The notes beneath the pieces are model-generated. The model saw nothing but the letters and a program-made list of their open reading frames with translations, did no database searches and had not been told where the DNA came from. Below are positions 22,399-33,297 of a DNA stretch of 64,000 nucleotides, one piece after another. The stretch's first letter is position 1, and each line of letters opens with the position of its first letter. The position numbers and the translations under genes were made by a program. The DNA is from Girardinichthys multiradiatus (Eukaryota > Chordata > Actinopteri > Cyprinodontiformes > Goodeidae). The stretch spans positions 1,265,326 through 1,329,325 of the forward strand of contig NC_061817.1 in NCBI RefSeq assembly GCF_021462225.1. Reading direction: 5' to 3'.

Positions 22399-22882
22399 TA
22401 GGTCACAGCACTGATTGTTGGGTGGTAGTGCTGAGTTCTGCCACCCAACTCAGAATCAACTCATCAGCCACAGGAGTCGACATTTCGTACACAGTGTTTT
22501 TGTTTTCTCACACTGATTTTCTATCACACCTGGCAGAAGATAGAATGAACGTTGGTCTTAACCACCACATGCCGCACAACCCACAATTAAGAAAGTTTTC
22601 ACCATAGTTATGGTAGAATGGTCTGGAGTTTTGCTTCACTGATCACACTAAAACAAAGAAAACAGGCTGCAGCTGTCACCCAAGATGGTGATCCCAAAGT
22701 GCAGTCACGTGACTGCGATGTCATGTGAAAACCCCCCATTGGTTGGCCTCTTTGAGTCATGCATACAAAAAACTGACATTGTTAGGAACGGTCAACTAAT
22801 ATATGCTGCTGTTTCAGCTGGATCCGTTTTCCATTTACATTTTAGTGGCTTGAAACAGTCTACACTGACATTGCTCAGGAGG
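22399..22882. other. Unassigned interval
   Basis: Between Tc1 copy A and the DIRS element. No gene was seen. Confidence 0.3.
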
Positions 22883-23057
22883 TTCTCTGAGTTGCATGAG
22901 TGAGTGTCTCACATTGGGAACGCCCTCGTGACCTCATCAGAAGCTCCTATTGGATTACACCAGCCAGGATTGGCTGAAAATTAGCCTATCATTGTCAGAG
23001 AAGACAGGATCCCTCCCCCAATTTATAGGGCTGTCACTGCACTGACAGTTTATTAAA
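22883..23057 (+). repeat. Left inverted arm of the DIRS element
   Basis: It shares with the right arm, inverted, the blocks GGGAACGCCCTCG, CTCATCAGAAGCT, CAGCCAGGATTGGCTGAAAA and TCCCCCAATTTATAGGGCTG. Confidence 0.85.
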
Positions 23058-23059
23058 AA

Positions 23060-23780
23060 ATGTCTTCTTGCAACGAGCAGAAGTTTCAACCAGCTCTTCC
23101 ATAGATACAGTCTCTCTTCGGAATCTAGTTAAACTGTCCATAGACAAGTGGGCAAGCTCGGTCGTCGGCCGCTTCGCTCAGGATTTGTTCAGTATCGCAG
23201 AGAGTAGCTGTTCACTCGGTAGAAATACTGTGGGAAGAGTAGAAATACACACCAAAAAAAAAAAAAACAAGTGTCAACTTACCTGGCTACAGCTGGCCAT
23301 TACAGAGTAGCAATACTGCCACTGTAAGCTAACCCTAGGGAAGCCGCAGTCTTGAAGCCCAGATGTACATTTGCCCCTGGGACTACGCCCCCGCCACCCC
23401 AGTGCCAGACCTTTGCCCAGGGAACTGTTCGCTTTCCTCCCACCTTCAGGGTCCCAAGACTACCGAAAGCGCAATCAGCTGCACAGGGGCAGAGGAAGCC
23501 TGAAGGCTCTTGGCCCGACCGCCTACCTCCCACCTCCACTCAGGTGGTAAGGAGAACGAAGCGGCTGGCATGACCTCCTCCCTGGATGGAGGGAACGAGC
23601 AGGTATCACTTCCCTCCACGGCTCTGTTTCTGAGCCCGTTCGAAGAGTTAAGCAGAGTTTAGCACATGACCGAGAGGATGTTCGAGCTGGCTCAGCACGC
23701 CACGAAGAAACTGAGAGACTATGTTCATTATGGGAAATACTTTTTTCAGAAATAAATGTTCACAAACTGTCGCATCCAGG
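23060..23780 (+). pseudogene. DIRS 5' (gag-like) region, decayed
   Basis: Position suggests the gag-like ORF. There are only short frames rich in Pro, Arg and Cys, with several stops. No confident domain was recognised. Confidence 0.35.
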
Positions 23781-23833
23781 CCACGAGCTGAGAGCGCAGT
23801 TAAAAACGTTGGAAAATATAAACCTAATAACTT

Positions 23834-25404
23834 TTGGTGATTTGGTCCCTCCTTTTTTGCGAAGGAGTGAGACCTCTCTCAAGTGTGAACACCTCTGTAA
23901 TGCAGCCAACACCACTCGCATGTGCAATACAAGATGGAGCATTTTGCGACCTAGACACAGAAGGTGGCGCTCTCAGCCCGTTTTTGAAAGACTGGCATGC
24001 CAGCCGGCTGACAGTGAAAACCAATCTTTGGGAAAAATGCACAGACTCAGAGTGGGTTTTAAGAATTAAAAGGAGGGGATACAGGCTACAGCCGTTCTTT
24101 TCCTACAGGAGGAAATTTCCTCGTTGCTGGAGAAGAGAGCGAACACAGCAGCGTCTGTTTTTATTCATGCTATTTCCTCGTGCCGAAGAAAGGTGGATGG
24201 GGAATGTGTGCGACTTTTTGACCTCCAGGCACTTGTAATGGAAATTCTTGTATTAAGTGCTCTAAAGTGTTCCAAAGTGTATGACCTTTAGGTTACCTCT
24301 CTCCTCAGAACATCTGTGTTAGAGGAGGAAGCTGTAAAAGCCAGTATCAGGCGTTTAATGGTTAAAACCCATCCTTTGTTAAAGTGTTGTATATATAGTT
24401 TTTCTTGGTTTTATTTTGATTATTATCCTCGGTGATGGTTTTGAAGAATGTTCCTTTTAGTTGTGATTATCTTGTAATCAGAAGAAAGGAGTTGTAATGG
24501 AAATTCTTGTATTAAGTGCTCTAAAGTGTTCCAAAGTGTATGACCTTTAGGTTACCTCTCTCCTCAGAACATCTGTTAGAGGAGGAAGCTGTAAAAGCCA
24601 TTATCAGACATTTAATGGTTAAAACCCATCCTTTAGGGTGATTCCTCAGGAAGAGCAGATGGTCTGCTCGTAGATAACTTTGTGACCTCTGACCTGAGGA
24701 GGGTCTAGGGCCATAAAGCACAAACTCTTTTAAGTTGAAGTAACACCCACATACTCTTTAAATACTGTGTGTAAATGTTGATCGGGGCTCTGCTTCAGAC
24801 TAAGCTCAGTGACAGGGTCTTCAAATGCTGAATGCCTTTGAATAAAACTTATAGACAAAGTCTGGTTTTTCTCTTTTAATGAGTTAATTTCTCTCCCACT
24901 TTGATAAGAAAATTCCACTACACGCTGAACAAGCATCTGAGAAAATACAAATTCAGGATGCTGACCCACGCCTCCCTGCTGCGCTTCCTACATCCTGGCG
25001 ATTGGTTTACATCAGTCGACCTCAAAGATGCTTATTTCCACATCCCCATATACCGACCACACAGAAAATATCTCAGATTTGCATTTCAGGGAAACTGTTA
25101 CAAATACCTTGTGCTCTTTTTTGAACCCTCTCTGAGCCCGAGAGTGTTTGTAAAGTGCACAGAGGCTGCTGTGTGTCCGCTCAGGAGGCGGGGCATCCAC
25201 GTGGCGATGTACATAGATGAATGGCTGATTGCCTTATCCTCCCACCTGGAAGCTGTAGACCACACAGCTATATTGACACAGCACATTATGGATCTGGGTT
25301 TCCAAATAAATATGGAGAAAAGTGTCCTTCTTCCATCTCAACACATATTCTTCATAGGTCTCTCCCGAAACTCAGATCAGGCGGCAATGACTAACAGAGA
25401 CTAA
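23834..25404 (+). pseudogene. DIRS reverse transcriptase, interrupted
   Basis: The N-terminal part includes FLKDWHASRLTVKTNLW, an RRGYRLQ-like segment and, after shifts, VPKKGGW before the insertion at 24234. The other side resumes LNKHLRKYKFRMLTHASLLR, followed by HPGDWFTSVDLKDAYFHIPI, FFEPSLSPRVFVKCTEAA and the catalytic YIDEWLIAL, then GFQINMEKSVL. The active-site pair is D-E instead of D-D, so this copy would be catalytically poor even if joined. Confidence 0.85.
24234..24922 (+). mobile_element. LTR-like insertion inside the DIRS RT gene
   Basis: It starts TGTAATGGAAATTC and ends CCACTACA. The DIRS frame reads CACT before it and CGCT after it, so a 4-bp duplication with one change, as retroviral integration leaves. 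A TTTAAATACTG box near 24758 and GAATAAAAC near 24838 act as TATA and polyadenylation signals in plus orientation. A 259-bp 5' portion is duplicated: 24234-24377 recurs at 24493-24634 almost unchanged. The downstream part resembles 59936-60171. No internal genes. Confidence 0.65.
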
Positions 25405-25415
25405 CAGAGGACAGA

Positions 25416-26320
25416 GTGAAAACTATGCTCGACTCCTTGTCCATGTTTTACAGAGGAAATCTGGTATCGTTCACACTCTGCGGAAGGCTTTTGGAGCTGA
25501 TGGCCTCAGCATTAGTAATAGTCCCGCTGGGACGTCTCCACAGGAGAGGGATCCAACGATGGGTGGTCTCTCATCAGAGGTTGAACCTGCACTTTCGTCA
25601 GAGAGTGAGGGTTACAACAGCCTGCACAAGAGCACTACGTCCATGGCAGGATGCCGATGTGCTGACATATAGTGTACCGATGGGAGTCATGAAAAACAGA
25701 AAAGTGGTCACGACAGATGCCTCCCTGTCAGGCTGGGGAGGTAATTGCGAATAAGAAATAGTAAATGGGTCTTGAGGCCCAAACATGCCGTCAGGTCACA
25801 TAAATAAATAAATTACCTGGAGCTGATGGCTGTTCACTTAACATTAAATGATTTTCTCTCTTTCCTGATAGGACACCGCGTGCTGATCAGAACATACAAC
25901 ACCACTGTGATGCCTTATATCAATAGGCAAGGAGGTCTGAGGTCACTGAGGCTCCACAGGCTGACTCGCAAACTGATCATTTGGAACAGCACACGTTTTC
26001 TGTCTCTGAGGGGCACTGGCATCCCAGGAGTACTGAACTGTGGAGCAGACCATCTCTCCATGGGGAATCCTTTGTACGCAGAGTGGAAGCTCCATCCAGA
26101 GGTGGCCAAGCTGGTCTGGCAGAGGTTCGGTCAGCCATCAGTGGACCTGTTTGCCTCACAGGAGAACAATTGGTGCCTCCTGTTCTTCTCCCTGAACGAT
26201 CAGAACGCACGTCAGAGGGGCTCGCCGTTTCAAGACCCATGGTTCCATCATGGGACCTGCCCCTGGTGCTGTATGCGCTCACTATCCCACCCTTTGAGCC
26301 ACTGGATCATGTGGAATTAA
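25416..26320 (+). pseudogene. DIRS RNase H and linker region
   Basis: Two overlapping frames carry VTTDASLSGWGG (first acidic residue of RNase H, near 25708), then NTTVMPYINRQGG, LIIWNSTRFLSLRGTGIPG and NCGADHLS. These match the RNase H part of DIRS polyproteins and the region before the recombinase. A frame break lies near 25750-25830. Residues up to 26250 include QPSVDLFASQENN, common to DIRS elements. Confidence 0.75.
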
Positions 26321-26870
26321 AGATAGTAGCTCTAAAAACAGCACTTCTGTTGGCATTGGTCTCTGCGAAGCGTATGAGTGAAATCCACGCTTTATCAGTG
26401 CACCCTTCTTGCACAAAATTTTCTCCGTACAAAACTAGCGTGGTTTTGCTCCCCAAACCCTGCTTTTGAGCCTAAAGTGGTTGGGGTCATACTCTCCAAC
26501 TGAGTTGGTGCTATTTATTCCCCCTCCTTTCTCCTCACAGGAGAAAAATAAGCTGCACAATCTTTGCCCGATATGTGCTTTACAGATCTACCTAGGGAGA
26601 ACAAAACAGGTCAGGAAAAGTTACCAGCTGTTTGTCTCCTGGGCTAAGAATCATTATGGGAAACCGGTGTCAAAACAGTGGTTCGCCCATTGGATCACTG
26701 CTACAATTTCCTTAGCCTATAGCTCAAAAGGGCTTCAGCCTCCAGAGGGCCTGCGTGCCCACTCCACTAGGGGCTTTAGGAGTATCTCTGCAAGAGATTT
26801 GTGCCGATATAAGCTGGGCATCTTCTCGCTAGTTTTTTCGATTTTACAAACTTGACTCCACAGCATCATC
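26200..26870 (+). pseudogene. DIRS tyrosine recombinase, frameshifted
   Basis: The enzyme integrates circular DIRS cDNA. Three catalytic signatures remain but in different frames: VSAKRMSEIHAL (first Arg, near 26370), RAHSTRGF (His-x-x-Arg, near 26760) and RFYKLDS (nucleophile Tyr codon at 26845-26847). The stop after 26460 and a shift before the Tyr show decay. Length fits one recombinase domain. Confidence 0.8.
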
Positions 26871-27007
26871 GCCGGCTCATTCAGTGCTCAGTGTGGCACC
26901 AAGCACTGTAGAGAATTGTGATTGTTTTAAAAACTGCTGACATGCAGTGTGTAATCTGCTGAGCAATATGGGTGTCAGTGTATTTTTGTTCCCAATGTGA
27001 GACACAA

Positions 27008-27313
27008 GAACTTTAGGTTACTTTCGTAACCCTGGTTTTCTGAGTAGCATGAGTGAATATCTCACCAAGTCACCCTCATTGCTCTGACGTTGCGAGGAAG
27101 AGGTGAGCATTTTTGAATAAACTGTCAGTGCTGCGACAGCCCTATAAATTGGGGGAGGGTCCATGCCCTCTCTGACACTGAGGCTTATTTTCAGCCAATC
27201 CTGGCTGGCGTAATGTAATAGAAGCTTCTGATGAGGTCACGTCGAGGGCGTTCCCAATGTGACCCTCACTCATGCAACTCAGAGAACTAGGGTTATGAAA
27301 TAAACCTAAAGTT
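27008..27313 (-). repeat. Right inverted arms of the DIRS element
   Basis: Two portions face each other: ACTTTAGGTTACTTTCGTAA (27010 onward) and, inverted, the outer end near 27313. The outer half also pairs with the left arm. It could fold as a large hairpin in single-stranded form. Confidence 0.75.
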
Positions 27314-27544
27314 TTGCTGCTGTTTGGATCAAGAAGACTGTGTGGAATTTGAAAGGCTTTGACACTCAAACACAGTAGGTAGTCTTAAGACAGCTATCAC
27401 AATTGAAGTTTTTTCAAGAGATGGGGCTAAATTGCTGACAATTTTTTTGCATGGACAAAAGTACACCAGATCAGACATAGCAATGTGTCCACTGATAGCT
27501 GAAGTGAAAAACACTGATTACCTCTGATTATCTCATCTTTTAGC

Positions 27545-28678
27545 AGGTGTCTTGTCTTCTTTTTGGAGCCTCTTTTTGCATATCTTCCAAATTCTGAGTT
27601 ATGAATCTGGTCAGCCGGTCTCTCAATGCAATTGATCAAATTTTCTCGATGAGAAGACAGGGTGGAGGAGAACCCTCTTGTCCGGACGGGACGTTTTTCT
27701 CTGGATACACAATGGACTCCACAATTATATGTATATAATTGGATGTTTGATATCAAGATTTCTGCTTTTTGGAGTCAGCGGTTACCTGGCATATCGAGAA
27801 ATTCGGAGAATGTCAGCAGCTGTTCTGGCAATTGTGAGGCTGCCTGGCATGTGTGATGGGATCCTCAGGGCGATCAGCACTCAGACTGAGATGTTACGTG
27901 AGCTGAATCGCAGACTGGATGTGATCCTTACACAGGATCGCAGGCAGGTTGCGGTTCCTGGACTCAGGGGTGAAATGGCATAAATCTTGGAGAAAGTTGT
28001 TCGCTCGGATCTGGCGAAAGACCAGGACTTTGGCTGTTTGGATTCGCCTTTGAGAAGCACCAGCGAGACTCTCAAGGCTGATGGAAAATTAAGAGTCAGC
28101 CTAACCCAAATAATTATTGTTTTTCTGAATCTGGCTCCCCTGCGCGGCCTTGATGGCTGGTTATCTTCAACTTCTCCTGGAAGTTATGTAAACATGACGC
28201 TCTGCTCCCTCCCTTCCCTGAGGACATCTGTGTAGCTGCTCAGAATGGCCTGTTGATGAACATCCCAACGTACCATCAAGGATAATGGCCTTTCTGACAG
28301 TGCTTCATGGGCTTACTTGCACACACTCACTTGCACACACACACATGCTCAAGATAAACATATGCACTTACACCACCTTCACCGATCCCAGCATGATGTT
28401 GTTTTGCATACGTGTTGCTTCTTTGTGCTGAGGTTTTTTACAATCTCAAACTGTATCCTGCTAAGGATAAAGTGTGAAATATGAATTTTTTTCCCTCTGC
28501 TTACCTAATGTGGTCTCTTTTCTGATCTAGCAAGGGCAGCGCCTGTGAGTGGGCAGCAAAGCCTCGGTGACCCGTCCCCCCCTTGTCTTTTGTCATGACG
28601 TATGTTTGGATGGGTTGTAGTGGAATTCTAATTTCCCCTCGGGGATCAATAAAGTATCTTTGAATTGAATTGAGGTTC
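27545..28678 (+). mobile_element. LINE-tailed repeat with small ORF, copy 1
   Basis: About 1.13 kb with a 3' end CCCCTCGGGGATCAATAAAG followed by TTGAA pentamers. It is about 90% similar by eye to copy 2 at 42915-44168. It has no RT of its own. The tail type is shared with the LINE at 33.3 kb and the fragment at 54.5 kb, so a LINE machinery probably moved it in trans or it is a deleted LINE. Confidence 0.75.
27678..27983 (+). pseudogene. Small predicted membrane-protein ORF, copy 1 (internal deletion)
   Basis: The frame starts at a Met near 27607 (MNLVSRSLNAIDQIFSMRRQ), but a deletion of about 57 bp near 27720 compared with copy 2 moves it out of frame. The second part reads on from MYIIGCLISRFLLFGV. 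It keeps the hydrophobic segment, YLAYREIRRMSAAVLAIVRL and a helical ELNRRLDVILTQDRR tail ending at TAA. Function unknown. Confidence 0.55.
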
Positions 28679-28689
28679 TCAGAGTTGAT

Positions 28690-28890
28690 GGTCTATGCCC
28701 CTTTTCCACTAGTCCCTACTCAGTTCGTCACAGTTCTACTCGCTTTTTAGGCATTTCCATCAGTAATGGTTATGCGGAACAGTTACTATTTTTAGTACCT
28801 AGTTGGAAGACGTTCCAACCGTTCAGAGCTGAAAACGTGATGTCAGAAGACTGTCGGCCACTAATTGGGTAGTCGCACTATATATATTAT
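28690..28890. repeat. Possible MITE end
   Basis: CCCCTTTTCCACTAGTCCCTACTC through AAAACGTGATGTCAGAAGAC resembles one end of a non-autonomous DNA transposon widespread in fish (text that lists CTACTCG and AGTACC blocks). No second end or target duplication was found. Confidence 0.35.
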
Positions 28891-30000
28891 AAAAACTAAT
28901 ATCTTAAAGCTGTTAAATCATTTTACACAGGGTTTATTGTTTGTATGACCACTATTGCAAACTAGCATTAGGTGGCGTTAGCGTACCCTCAAATTTCCTC
29001 TAGCTTGTAACCAATCCAAGGTTCCCTCTTTCTCCTATACTTTTCCAGAATGTTTCGTCTTGCCCCCCGCAGCCTTCTCTGGCTCTCTGCTTTCAATCTG
29101 AGTCTGACAACAACCATTGACTAACCAGCAGTAAAGGTTGTTGTTGTGTTTGTGTCCCTAAAATCACATTACTTTTTTGGACTGTAGGGCCACCTTGCTG
29201 TTGACAATCCTGCCCACATGGTACTCAATTATCATGGAAAACGGATCCATTCAAAAAACGAATCCACATTGGTTCATGGAACCAAAAGGCGACCCATGTG
29301 CTTTGATCCAACAGACTAGCTACTTTAACTTTAGTTTATTGGACTGCGTAAGAAGTAAATTCTGGTTCTGAAAAGAAAGATGTCAGACTGGAGTGGATCA
29401 CACTTTGTTGTACAGGGGGCTGTATGACTACAAACTAGTCAGGGGGCACTAATATAACCGGTTGAATCAATCACAATTAAAATTATTGACGCTCCACACA
29501 ACAGTAGTTACAAATGTAAAGAATGGTAAAGCATTGTTGAAATAGCTGACATGTAATGTTAAGTTGCTGGAAATATAAAGTAATACTATAGCTTATTAGT
29601 GAACCGGGTCCTGAAGAAGAAGATTCTCATCTTCATCCACTTCAAAATCCACACTGCTGTCTGAAGAATCTTCAGACAGCAACTTTGTCCCAAGTACCAG
29701 TAAGGGGCATATGAGCATCAGAACTGGAATCAAAGCAAACATTATGGAAGCAAAGAAAGTATCCTGGTCTGATGAATAACATTTTTTACATCATGTGTCT
29801 GCATCACGTACCTGGGGAACACATAGCACCAAGACTCACCATGGAGAAAACAAGCCAGCAGACACAATGTGGTGCTTTGGGTCCTGCCATGCTTTGACTG
29901 CCACAAATCCAAGCATTGCTGTAGACCATGTACACTCATGGAAATAATATTCCCTGATGGCTTTCAGCAGGATACAGCAACCTGTCACAAAGCACAGATA
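28891..30000. other. Unassigned interval
   Basis: No gene or repeat was recognised. Some Glu/Asp-coding-like text at 29610-29700 is not in a usable frame. Confidence 0.3.
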
Positions 30001-31260
30001 CAGGGGTTGGACAATGAAACTGAAACACCTGGCTTTACGCCACAATAATTTATTAGTATGGTGTAGGGCCTCCTTTTGCGGCCAATACAACGTCAATTCG
30101 TCTTGGGAATGACATATACAAGTCCTACACAGTGGTCAGAAGGATTTTAAGCCATTCTTCTTGCAGGATAGTGGCCAGGTCACTACGTGATACTGGTGGA
30201 GGAAATCGTTTCCTGACTCGCTCCTCCAAAACACCCCAAAGTGTCTCAACAATATTTAGATCTGGTGACTGTGCAGGCCATGGGAGATGTTCAACTTCAC
30301 TTTCATGTTCATCAAACCAATCTTTCATCAGTCTTGCTGTGTGTATTGGTGCATTGTCATCCTGATACACGGCACTGCCTTCAGGATACAATGTTTGAAC
30401 CACTGGATGTACATGGTCCTCAAGAATGGTTCGGTAGTCCTTGGCAGTGACGCGCTCATCTAGCACAAGTATTGGGCCAAGGGAATGCCATGATATGGCA
30501 CCCCAAACCATCACTGATCCACTCCCATGCTTCACTCTGGGCATGCAACCGTCTGGGCGGTACGCTTCTTTGGGGCTTCTCCACACCGTAACTCTCCCAG
30601 ATGTGGGGAAAACAGTAAAGGTGGACTCATCAGAGAACAATACATGTTTCACATTGTCCACAGCTCATGATTGCCGCTCCTTGCACCATTGAAACCGACA
30701 TTTGGCATTGGCAAAGGTTTGGCTATAGCAGCCCGACTATGTATATTTACCCTGTAGAGCTCCCGACAGACAGTTCTGGTAGAAACAGGAGAGTTGAGGT
30801 GCACATTTAATTCTGCCGTGATTTGGGCAACCGTGGTTTTATGTTTTTTGCATGCAATCCTGGTTAGCACCCGAACATCCCTTTCAGACAGCTTCCTCTT
30901 GCGTCCACAGTTAATCCTGTTGGATGTGGTTCGTCCTTCTTGGTGGTATGGTGACATTACCCTGGATACCGTGGCTCTTGATACATCACAAAGACTTGCT
31001 GTCTTGGTCACAGATGCGCCAGCAAGACGTGCACCAACAATTTGTCCTCTTTTGAACTCTGGTATGTCACCCATAATGTAGTGTGCATTTCAATATTTTG
31101 AGCAAAACTGTGCTCTTACCCTGCTAATTGAATCTTCACACTCTGCTCTTACTGGTGCAATGTGCAATCAATGAAGACTGGCTACCAGGCTGGTCCAATT
31201 TAGCCATGAAACCTCCCACACTAAAATGACAGGTGTTTCAGTTTCATTGTCCAACCACTG
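30001..31260 (-). mobile_element. DD36E Tc1/mariner transposon, copy B
   Basis: A 1260-bp element with both inverted repeats (CAGGGGTTGGACAATGAAAC and inverted), flanked by TA. Same family as copy A, with a broken gene. Confidence 0.93.
30125..31074 (-). pseudogene. DD36E transposase, frameshifted copy
   Basis: The N-terminal half (31074-30649) is open. A 10-bp deletion near 30711 (where copy A has TGAGTGACCA) shifts the frame. The C-terminal half is open again at 30661-30125 with VLFSDES, DDNAPIH and SPDLNIVETLW. The spacing of 36 residues is unchanged. The C-terminus stops early at ILLTTV. Confidence 0.9.
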
Positions 31261-31264
31261 TACT

Positions 31265-31510
31265 TTAGGAATGGTCTAAGAAGAGCAAGAATAACTTTGA
31301 GGTGTTGACTTTGGCTCCAAATTTCCTAGATCTCCATCTAATCAAGAATCTGGCTCAATGGAAAGGCCCACTTTGCAACTTTCAGGACTTGGAGGATCTG
31401 CTGCTAACATCTTGGTGCCAGATACCTTCATGCCTCGATGTATCTTTTTTGGCAGCAAAAGAGGAGCCAACTCACTATAATACAAGCCATCATAATGTTA
31501 GGCATGACTG
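31265..31510 (+). pseudogene. Tc1-like transposon 3' relic
   Basis: The text TTTGAGGTGTTGACTTTGGC, CAACTTTCAGGACTTGGAGG, CTTGGTGCCAGATACC and GGCAGCAAAAG follows the 3' part of another Tc1-like transposase gene common in fish. It is heavily mutated and the frame is lost. Confidence 0.5.
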
Positions 31511-32955
31511 TCAAAAGTACACCAGTTCATTTGTACTACCTCTAAAGTGAAAATATCACAGTGTATGAGGTGATGAACAAGGTGTGATGCAGCTTGATAC
31601 ACTTTAGGTCAAGCCTATTTCTGACACCAATGTGGCTACCACAGGAAACCAACAGATGTTAGTCTGTTTCTGTCTGCTCTGTGCACCACTGATCCCCAGC
31701 TTTACAGCTTTATTCCCCCTAAAACACTCATAGCAAACATAATCAAAAGATCATTAACTGAAACAGCAGTTTCAGTGATAGTGGCCCAGTGCAGAACACA
31801 CCTAATACCACCCTCAGCCAAATAGACATGAATACGGTGTACACGTAAAGCCATCAATAATAGTGAGGAATCAACACCATTTAAATGCATTACCTTTCAG
31901 TCACACCTGACAGTTGGAACACTGTAGCTTTACACCTCAGCAACATGAGTACAGTCCCATGAGGGGTTGCCTTGGTAGCCATGCCCCCTTAAGCTACTCT
32001 AGGAACAATATTTCAGTACTTACCGTCTAGCTGTTCATTGTTAGCCTATAAATAATGATATGAACCTGTGCTCTCCGAAATGTCAAATTGGAGCCATATT
32101 GCCCTGGAAAGATCTCCAATTTAAGTGCTTGAGCAACATTCACAACGGCTTTATAGAAATGCTGCAGAACGGTTTCAGGAACTGACAAATGACTGTCCTC
32201 ATAAAGACCGTGACTGTTCTGCAGCATGCTGCATGTATTGAACGTGTGCTTGTGCATGCTTGTGAGTCTTTGTGAAAGTGACAGTTCATTAGTCACATCG
32301 TATCTAACAGCCTGACTCCTGTGCACACAAACGCACACAAACACAAATTTATGCGAAGGAACATGTACACACTAAAACAGTCACACCGTAATTGATCAGT
32401 GACAGCTTTATGCAACTGTCTCTCATTAACTCCTCTCAGGAAAACTTAGTCATTATTAGATTTAATTTATTTTTGATAGTAGATTATAATAATATACAAG
32501 TCTGGTAAATTAGTTTTCAGAGTTTGTTATCAGTGATTGTGTTACAATAGCACTATCCATTTGATCTGCCTTGAAACATTTGCCTGCATGAGTCCAGACG
32601 TTAACCTTCTCTACACTGAAAGCAAAGCTTTTCTAAGAATCTTTTAGATCTACTCCCAAAATTATTCTCCACATATTTGAAATGTCCCCCTTTAACAGAG
32701 TCAAGATACCAGCTACCATGTGGTAGAACAAAAAATCATAACAATAATAATATTACGTTCAAGGAGATGGTTAGTAGCAGGGTAATGTTGAAAAATAAAA
32801 AAAAACATTTTGTTGAAACTTTAAATCACACAAACTGACGTGTAAAATCAGTGAAATTGTAGGGATCAAATGAGGAGCAACAGTTGTATTATCCTGTACA
32901 CCATAGCAGCTGGTCTAATTGGTCTAACTGGGGCAACACTGGCGGGCAAAACACT
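31511..32955. other. Unassigned interval
   Basis: No gene or repeat family recognised. Confidence 0.3.
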
Positions 32956-32959
32956 TCAC

Positions 32960-33180
32960 CCACCTTGCCTGCTCATGGTTGTTAAAGGGCCCGGTGTTCC
33001 CGATTGTATGGCAACCTCACTTCTGTCAGTCTGTCCCAGGGCAGCTGTGGCTACAGTGTCTACCACTATCAGTGTGTGACTGTGTGTATGAATGGGTGAA
33101 TGACTGATTGTAGTGTAAAAGGCTTTGCGGTCCTCGGCTTTGATAAAGTGCTATACAAGTGCAGACCATTTACCATAATT
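32960..33180. repeat. Dispersed repeat fragment ending in TTTACCAT
   Basis: CAGGGCAGCTGTGGCTACAG, GTGTGTATGAATGGGTGAATG and the end AAGTGCAGACCATTTACCAT are found in a dispersed fish repeat. A related piece ends at 40286. Confidence 0.55.
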
Positions 33181-33297
33181 ATCAGGTAATATTACTGTTT
33201 CTAAGGACATTAATTAATTTTAATTAAAATTATTACCTAATAACGAACATTAACAAATGTCTGCTGTTTTTCCATTTTATTACAGATAGTGTGCATA

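Larger units (their letters stand above)
22883..27313 (+). mobile_element. DIRS-type tyrosine-recombinase retroelement
   Basis: The element carries inverted arms: TTCTCTGAGTTGCATGAG through GACAGTTTATT at 22883-23057 returns as the reverse complement at about 27113-27286. Just left of the right arm, 27008-27105 carries sequence that also matches, inverted, the outermost right end (ACTTTAGGTT ... GTAACCCT). This arm-plus-internal-complementary layout, with RT, RNase H and tyrosine recombinase in between, is typical of DIRS elements. A 689-bp LTR-like insertion at 24234-24922 splits the RT gene. All coding regions are damaged. Confidence 0.85.
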
